Of a DNA stretch of 64,000 nucleotides, positions 59,438-64,000 are shown piece by piece; positions within the stretch are counted from its first letter, which is position 1; each line of letters starts with the position of its first letter. The notes beneath the pieces are model-generated. The model saw nothing but the letters and a program-made list of their open reading frames with translations. It was not told the origin of the DNA and made no database searches. Source of the DNA: Planctomycetota bacterium (GTDB lineage: Bacteria; Planctomycetota; SZUA-567; H5-PLA8). The translations under genes and the position numbers were made by a program. The stretch spans positions 1 to 64,000 of the forward strand of contig JACQFI010000080.1 of the NCBI GenBank assembly GCA_016200135.1, in the 5' to 3' direction.

Positions 59438-59908
59438 TCAGCGGGCGCAACAGGCCGAAGACTTCTCCGCGGTGTGCGGCTGGTTCTCCAGATCGAAGTT
59501 CAGATAGTAAACTTCCCATTCAACGCCCGAGGGATCGCGCACCCAGAACTTGTCCTGGTTCGCGTGGCAGCACTCGACGCCCATCTCTACCCGGACCTGC
59601 AAGCCCGCCTCCTGCACGCGCTTCAAGTGTTGGCGGACCAAGGCGGGAGCATGCACCTGGATGCCGAAATGGCTCGTGGGCGTGCAGCATTCTTTTTTCG
59701 GGCTTTCCGAGAGCGCCAGATTCACCGGCGCCCAACTGGGAAGAAATTTGCCGTACCCGGGCCGCTCCTTGACCGGGCCTTCGCCAAAGAACGCGCGGTA
59801 GAACGTAACGCTCGCGGCAAGATCGGTAGTATGCAAATGTATGTGTATCTTCGGCGAAGAAAGCGCGTGCTCGGGCTGGGGAACCTTGGGCGTGCAGCAG
59901 GCAGACAT
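59438..59908 (-). CDS. ArsI/CadI-family glyoxalase-fold metalloenzyme
   Basis: 156 residues. Vicinal-oxygen-chelate fold with metal ligands likely in IHIHLH (22-26), His80 (TSHFGIQV) and Glu132 (GVEWEVYY). The VECCHANQDKFWV stretch has the Cys113-Cys114 pair that binds organic arsenicals in ArsI C-As lyases and metal in CadI. Extra Cys pairs are at the N-terminus (ACC) and C-terminus (ACC). Follows arsR directly. Confidence 0.88.
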   Translation of the reverse strand: MSACCTPKVPQPEHALSSPKIHIHLHTTDLAASVTFYRAFFGEGPVKERPGYGKFLPSWAPVNLALSESPKKECCTPTSHFGIQVHAPALVRQHLKRVQEAGLQVRVEMGVECCHANQDKFWVRDPSGVEWEVYYLNFDLENQPHTAEKSSACCAR

Positions 59909-59920
59909 GGGATGCTCCTT

Positions 59921-60244
59921 TCAGCAACAAGCCGTGAGTATGCGCACGAGTTCCATCACCATCTCGCGCCTAACGGTGGAGTAAATGAAGCGCTGCTCGC
60001 GGCGGCGTTCGATCAGTCCGGCGCGTTCCAGGTCGTCCAGGTGTCGCGAGAGCGTTGGGCCGGGCAGCTTGAGCGCCGCCTGGACTGCGTTCACCGGCAC
60101 GGCCTCGCCCGCCTGAACCAGATGAAAGAAGACCTGCAGGCGTCCGATATGCGCCAGCGCTTTGAGCGCTTCCACGTGCTTTTCGAAGGCCCTTGGCTCC
60201 TTTGGCCCGCCCGCACAGCAAACCACGCCCGCTCTCTTTTTCAT
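59921..60244 (-). CDS. arsR: ArsR/SmtB-family repressor
   Basis: 107 residues. Winged helix-turn-helix: LKALAHIGRLQVFFHLVQ, VNAVQAALKLPGPTLSRHLDDLERAGLIERRREQRFIYS. The usual CxC in the alpha3 helix is absent, but Cys9-Cys10 near the N-terminus and Cys106-Cys107 at the end could form the arsenite site. Expected to repress the operon until As(III) binds. Start codon overlaps a dyad operator. Confidence 0.92.
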   Translation of the reverse strand: MKKRAGVVCCAGGPKEPRAFEKHVEALKALAHIGRLQVFFHLVQAGEAVPVNAVQAALKLPGPTLSRHLDDLERAGLIERRREQRFIYSTVRREMVMELVRILTACC

Positions 60245-60280
60245 ATTTTCAGTATTGCGGAAATATGAAATAAGTCAAGA
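60242..60280 (-). promoter_or_regulatory. arsR promoter and operator
   Basis: On the minus strand TTGACT, 16 nt, AATACT; the ATG begins 7 nt after the -10, so the mRNA may have no leader. CATATTT and AAATATG (60242-60248, 60261-60267) form an inverted repeat that overlaps the -10 and the start codon, a suitable site for an ArsR-type dimer. Confidence 0.6.
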
Positions 60281-60409
60281 AGAAAAAGGATCGAAGGTCG
60301 GAAGATCTGAACGTCCGGAGGACAACGGCAGCGACGCGGTATCCACAAAGCGCGTGGGGACGCGCGCTCGCTTCGACTTTAGGACTCTCGGACTTTTAAC
60401 CCTTGACCT

Positions 60410-60940
60410 TCAGACCTTCGTGCCAGCGTACTTCTCGATCAGTTTCTCGATCTCGGCTTCGAGGAGCGGGCAGACGCCGCGCATCTTCTCTACGATCGCC
60501 TGGGCTTCCTGGCAGTAGCGCTGGATGAACTTGCGGTCGCGGCCTTCCATGTCGCGCATATTGTCGAGGCGGTCGGCGAGTTTGATCACTTTCGCCCCGG
60601 CGCTCATGTGATCGGCACGGTCGAGCATCTTCTGGATGCGTTCGGCCCGGGGGATGCCTAGGTCGAGCGTCAACTCGTTCACGATCTTGTACACGTTGCG
60701 CCCGAACTCCTTGACGAGCGTCTCGGGCTCGATCTGTGTGTCCTCCAACGTATCGTGGAGAATCGCGGCGAGGATGCACTCCTCGCGGTCCACCCCGTCG
60801 GGAAGTTTGGCTTCGGCGACAATCGTGGCCACGCGCAGCGGGTGAACCACATAGGGTACGTTCGTGATTTTGCGTTTCTGGCCGTCGTGGCCGATCACGG
60901 CCAGGCGGGCCGCGCGGAGCATCTTTTCGGGGAAAGACAT
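60410..60940 (-). CDS. HD-domain hydrolase (MESH1/SpoT-hydrolase type)
   Basis: 176 residues from the ATG at 60940; a TTG 30 nt upstream is possible. HD-domain residues: His in PYVVHPLRVA, HD in AAILHDTLEDT, and Asp in IKLADRLDN. The order VHPLRV...HDTLEDT...FG...IVNELT matches small stand-alone (p)ppGpp hydrolases. Predicted cytoplasmic Mn-dependent phosphohydrolase. Upstream region carries a TATACA -10-like sequence. Confidence 0.82.
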   Translation of the reverse strand: MSFPEKMLRAARLAVIGHDGQKRKITNVPYVVHPLRVATIVAEAKLPDGVDREECILAAILHDTLEDTQIEPETLVKEFGRNVYKIVNELTLDLGIPRAERIQKMLDRADHMSAGAKVIKLADRLDNMRDMEGRDRKFIQRYCQEAQAIVEKMRGVCPLLEAEIEKLIEKYAGTKV

Positions 60941-61053
60941 GTATATCTTTGTAGGCTGTTTTCGGTTCAAAACAAGGCGCTCTGTATAATCTCACGAATT
61001 CCTAACACAAATTTCGGTTGAAATTGGGATAGGAAAGCTCCTATCTACCATGG

Positions 61054-62736
61054 CTACTTGCGGTTGCGCACGACCGGTTCCAGTAGGTTTTCCACGGGCG
61101 CGTCGTCGTCGGTGAGGATCCGTCCACCGGACTTCCGATCGAGCAGTTCCATCTCGTTATTGGAGAAGACCGAGCCCGGAAAGCTCGTCTTGTGCCCCGC
61201 CAGGCAGTCTTGAAAGTCGAGCGGCGTGTCGCTGGCCGCGACGACGAAGGTCTCCCGGCATGGTTTCACGCCCATCGATTCGGTGGTAAAGACCGCGACG
61301 TGCTTGAAGACCGTGCGCAGCGTGTTGACGTACGCCCCAAGCAGCCGCGCGTAATCCCAATCGTCGATCACGTTCACCAGCAGCGCTCCGCCCGGCGCCA
61401 GGTGCTCGCGCAGCGTGCACGAGAATTCATACGTCGTTAAGTGCCACGGCACCGAGAGGTCGTTGAAGGCGTCGCCGAAGATCAGATCGTAGCGGGCGCT
61501 CGTGGGCAGGTCGTCGAGGGTATTGCGCGCGTCGCCGATGAGCGTGCGGATCGGCGTGCCGCGGGGCAGTCCGAGCGCCTGATGATTGGCTTCCAGCACC
61601 AGCGGATCGATCTCTGCCACGTCGCACGACGAACCCGGCCACTGCTGCTGCACCCAGCGCGGAAAGGTGTAGGCTCCGCCGCCCAGGAAGAACGCGTTGA
61701 CCGTGGTCCGGTCTTTCATGTAACGCTTCGCGACTTCGGCGTAGAGCAGTTCGTAGTCGTATTCGAGATGCTTCGGGTCGTGCAGATCCACGTAGCCGTG
61801 AATCAGGTAGTCCAGGCTGAGCACCCGCACGCGCCGGTCTTTGCCCCGGTCGCTGTTCGACTCGTCCACCTTCACGAACTGGTAGTCGCTGTCGCGCGCG
61901 AAGACGTATTCGCCCCAGCCGCCGGTCCACACCCAGTCTTTTTTCTCCTCCGACCAGGCTTTCTCTTTATACGCTTCGCGCAAGCCCAGCCGGTTGGCGA
62001 CGGGCAGGAGCTCCTTCACGCCGGTGCCCGTCAGATAAATCGCCGCGAGCACCACCGCGAGCCACACCGCGTGAACCGCGCGCCGCGGGCCCAGCACCAG
62101 GCCCACCAGGCCGAGGCCCAGCGAGACGAACATCACTACGCCCTTTGCGCCCAGCGCGGAGATCATGAAGAAGCCGGTGGCCAGCGTGCCGAGGATGCTG
62201 CCCACCGTGTTCCAGGCGTACACCGAGCCGATCGTGCGTCCGAAGGACGTCGAACGGTCCAGCGCCATCTTCGCCGTCGCGGGAGAGATCATCCCGAGAA
62301 TCAGCGCGGGCAGCATGAAGACGATGAAGACGGTCACGAAGACCCGCAGCGGCCACATCATGCTCCCAAATGGTTTCTCGGCCGCGAAGAAGTTGTTCAA
62401 AGCGAGGATGGTCATGCAGGCCATACTGGCGTAGAGGAAGAGCCAGCCCAGGAAATCTTCGGGCTTCCACCGGTCCGCCAGCCGCCCGCCGATGTAGTTC
62501 CCGATGCTGATGCCCGCGAGCACCACGCCGATGATGGAGGTCCAGGTGTACAGCGAGCTGCCCAGGTGCCGCCCGATCAGCCGCCCGGCGACCAGTTCCA
62601 CGATCATGACGCACATCCCGCTGAAGAACGCGATCGTGTGCGGCGTGTACTTCCAGCCGCCTCCGATGCCGCCTCGAGGTGCATCGGCGGGGGAGGGGGC
62701 TTCCACTGGCTTCGGCGGTTCAGGGGTTTCGCTCAT
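61054..62736 (-). CDS. Membrane-anchored spermidine-synthase-like protein
   Basis: 560 residues from the ATG at 62736; the upstream frame is repeat-derived. About seven transmembrane helices (45-265), resembling a half MFS bundle, are followed by a class I methyltransferase-like spermidine synthase fold with FFLGGGAYTFPRWV, VAEIDP and DLIFGDAFND. The putrescine Asp pattern is changed (DAF). Proteins with this fusion are common in bacteria and their substrate is uncertain. Upstream gene encodes a small protein. Confidence 0.75.
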   Translation of the reverse strand: MSETPEPPKPVEAPSPADAPRGGIGGGWKYTPHTIAFFSGMCVMIVELVAGRLIGRHLGSSLYTWTSIIGVVLAGISIGNYIGGRLADRWKPEDFLGWLFLYASMACMTILALNNFFAAEKPFGSMMWPLRVFVTVFIVFMLPALILGMISPATAKMALDRSTSFGRTIGSVYAWNTVGSILGTLATGFFMISALGAKGVVMFVSLGLGLVGLVLGPRRAVHAVWLAVVLAAIYLTGTGVKELLPVANRLGLREAYKEKAWSEEKKDWVWTGGWGEYVFARDSDYQFVKVDESNSDRGKDRRVRVLSLDYLIHGYVDLHDPKHLEYDYELLYAEVAKRYMKDRTTVNAFFLGGGAYTFPRWVQQQWPGSSCDVAEIDPLVLEANHQALGLPRGTPIRTLIGDARNTLDDLPTSARYDLIFGDAFNDLSVPWHLTTYEFSCTLREHLAPGGALLVNVIDDWDYARLLGAYVNTLRTVFKHVAVFTTESMGVKPCRETFVVAASDTPLDFQDCLAGHKTSFPGSVFSNNEMELLDRKSGGRILTDDDAPVENLLEPVVRNRK

Positions 62737-62740
62737 CGTT

Positions 62741-62765
62741 TTCAAATTTCGTGCTTCGAATTTGC
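62741..62765. repeat. AAATTTCGTGCTTCGAATTT low-complexity repeat
   Basis: Short copy of the repeat seen at 8940-9222, here in the 31-bp gap between two minus-strand genes. Confidence 0.45.
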
Positions 62766-62767
62766 CG

Positions 62768-63034
62768 TTAGAAGAGTTCATTCACCAGTTTCGCCAGTGC
62801 TTCGAGGTTCTTCTCGGCGCAGATCTTCTCGACCCGCGACGGCGATGCCTTCGCGTTCAGGAGCGCGGTCTGGGCGGACTTCCAGAGCTTCTCCGACTTC
62901 TTCTCATTGCCCGCCGCGAGGTACAGCTCGCTGACGACCTCGCCGAGTTTCTGCGTCGCCAGCGTGTCCTTGTTCTCGTAGTAGCGCTTAACGATGCCCT
63001 GCTGGTACGGCGTGAAGTGCTGGCCTTTCGCCAC
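62768..63034 (-). CDS. Small helical protein of unknown function
   Basis: 88 residues from a GTG at 63034, which lies close after AGGAG (VAKGQHFTPYQQGIVKRYYE). Mostly helical and basic (LAAGNEKKSEKLWKSAQTALL). The sequence pattern QGIVKRYYENKDTLATQKL is distinct and conserved-looking, but I know no assigned role. It lies between the M42 peptidase and the spermidine-synthase-like gene, all on the same strand. Confidence 0.65.
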   Translation of the reverse strand: MAKGQHFTPYQQGIVKRYYENKDTLATQKLGEVVSELYLAAGNEKKSEKLWKSAQTALLNAKASPSRVEKICAEKNLEALAKLVNELF

Positions 63035-63101
63035 GGAATCTCCTCTCAAATCGCTGAACCGTGAACCAAAAACCACGAACTCTAAACCCTGAACTTGGCC
63101 T

Positions 63102-64000
63102 TTACGGCACAAACGTCATGTCTTCTTTGATGCTCAGCGCGGTCTCGGCGAGCAGTTCCGCGGCGTGCTCGACGTCCGCGAGCGAGACCATCTCCACGGG
63201 CGAATGCATGTAGCGGTTGGGGATGCCGACGAGCGCCGTCGCGACGCCGGCGCGGCTCACCTGGATCACCCCCGCGTCCGTGCCGGTGATTCCGCCGTCG
63301 CCCATGAGCTGGTACGGAATCTTTTTGCGCTCGCAGAGGCCCTCCATCAGTTCCGCGAGCGGGTTGTTGATGTTCGGCCCCCGGTGCAGCAGCGGGCCGC
63401 CGCCGAGTTTGAAGTCGCCGATCAGCTTCTTGTTCTCAGAGGGAAAGTCCGTCGCGAAGCCCACGTCCACCGCGATACCCACGAGCGGTTCGATGGCGTA
63501 GGCCGCGGTCTGCGCGCCGCGCAGGCCCACCTCTTCCTGCACGCTGCCCACGGCGTAAAGGCCCACGTCCAGCTTGCGCTTCTTCTTCATGGCCGCGGCG
63601 ACCTTTTTGAACGCCTCCATCACCACGAACGCGCCGATGCGGTCGTCCATCGCCCGCGCGATCGCCAGGTCGTTGGTCACCATCTGGAAGCCCTCGGTGA
63701 GCGTCACCGGATCGCCCACGCGCACGCGCTTGAGCGCCTCCTTCTTATCCTTCGCGCCAATGTCGATGAAGATGTCGTCGATCTTCGCGCCCTTGGTCCG
63801 TTCTTCGGGCGGGGTGTTGTGGATCGGGCGCTTGCCGATGACGCCGAAGACCGGACCGTCCTTGCCGTGCACCCACACGCGCCGGCCCCACAGCATCAGC
63901 GGGTCGATGCCGCCCAGCCGCGTCACCCACAGAAAGCCCTGGTCGTCGATGTAGCGCAGCATCATGGCGATCTCGTCCACGTGCCCGCTCAGCATCACGC
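63102..64000 (-). CDS. M42-family aminopeptidase (partial, N-terminus outside window)
   Basis: 298 residues visible; the start lies beyond the right edge. M42 (glutamyl aminopeptidase/cellulase M-like) features: HVDEIAMM carrying the first metal His, AMDDRIGAFV, catalytic Glu in SVQEEVGLRGA, and VDVGFATDFP. The last metal His is likely in NRYMHSPVEMV. Di-metal aminopeptidase, commonly a large tetrahedral oligomer. Intact as far as seen. Confidence 0.9.
   Translation of the reverse strand, partial: VMLSGHVDEIAMMLRYIDDQGFLWVTRLGGIDPLMLWGRRVWVHGKDGPVFGVIGKRPIHNTPPEERTKGAKIDDIFIDIGAKDKKEALKRVRVGDPVTLTEGFQMVTNDLAIARAMDDRIGAFVVMEAFKKVAAAMKKKRKLDVGLYAVGSVQEEVGLRGAQTAAYAIEPLVGIAVDVGFATDFPSENKKLIGDFKLGGGPLLHRGPNINNPLAELMEGLCERKKIPYQLMGDGGITGTDAGVIQVSRAGVATALVGIPNRYMHSPVEMVSLADVEHAAELLAETALSIKEDMTFVP

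Overview
The window is GC-rich, densely coding bacterial DNA broken by AT-rich gaps full of dispersed repeats. An lpxK gene and lipoproteins point to a diderm with lipid A. A bacillithiol pathway, a hopanoid-type glycosyltransferase, MoxR and PknB-type proteins, AraC/FAD-oxidoreductase neighbours, a DUF6785-type membrane protein and several low-complexity repeat families together suggest Planctomycetota or a related uncultivated lineage. This placement is inference; there is no rRNA gene in the window.

Layout. 1-8670: a partial gene, a secreted thioredoxin-like protein, a large membrane protein, then a same-strand catabolic-looking set (two tandem phytanoyl-CoA dioxygenase paralogues with a duplicated upstream element, an enolase-superfamily enzyme, an AstE/AspA-type zinc hydrolase and an amidohydrolase). 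8671-10296: a gene-free repeat yard with an array of about 13 different hairpins and an 8-bp tandem repeat. 10297-15680: a receptor Ser/Thr kinase, a DinB-like protein, an alpha/beta hydrolase and small proteins.

15988-25645 is the main discovery: ten same-strand genes encoding a zinc-ribbon membrane protein, a ubiquitin-like protein, an E1, a JAMM deubiquitinase-like membrane protein, an FHA membrane protein, two RING-like membrane proteins, a RING-trypsin fusion, an E2 fused to a cysteine-rich tail, and a DUF2752 protein. The last genes overlap by 4-26 nt. Together they can be read as a membrane-anchored protein-conjugation, reading and deconjugation pathway in a bacterium.

25646-43966: a tRNA-Pro flanked by a short direct repeat, an esterase, a stand-alone rpsJ, an HpnB-like glycosyltransferase carrying a repeat-derived insertion, secreted repetitive proteins, a FAD oxidoreductase with an AraC regulator, MoxR, a 1213-residue double-hydrolase protein with missing nucleophiles, and a hydrolase gene split by one in-frame TAG. 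44038-47699: a complete bacillithiol set, bshC-bshB1-bshA. 48990-54196: thioesterase, lpxK and a ribose-type ABC transporter in overlapping frames. 54338-58104: infC with an ATT start, downstream of thrS. 58248-60244: an arsenic operon (arsR, ArsI/CadI-like, aquaglyceroporin, arsC) with an apparently leaderless promoter. 60410-64000: an HD hydrolase, a membrane spermidine-synthase-like protein, a small protein and a partial M42 peptidase.
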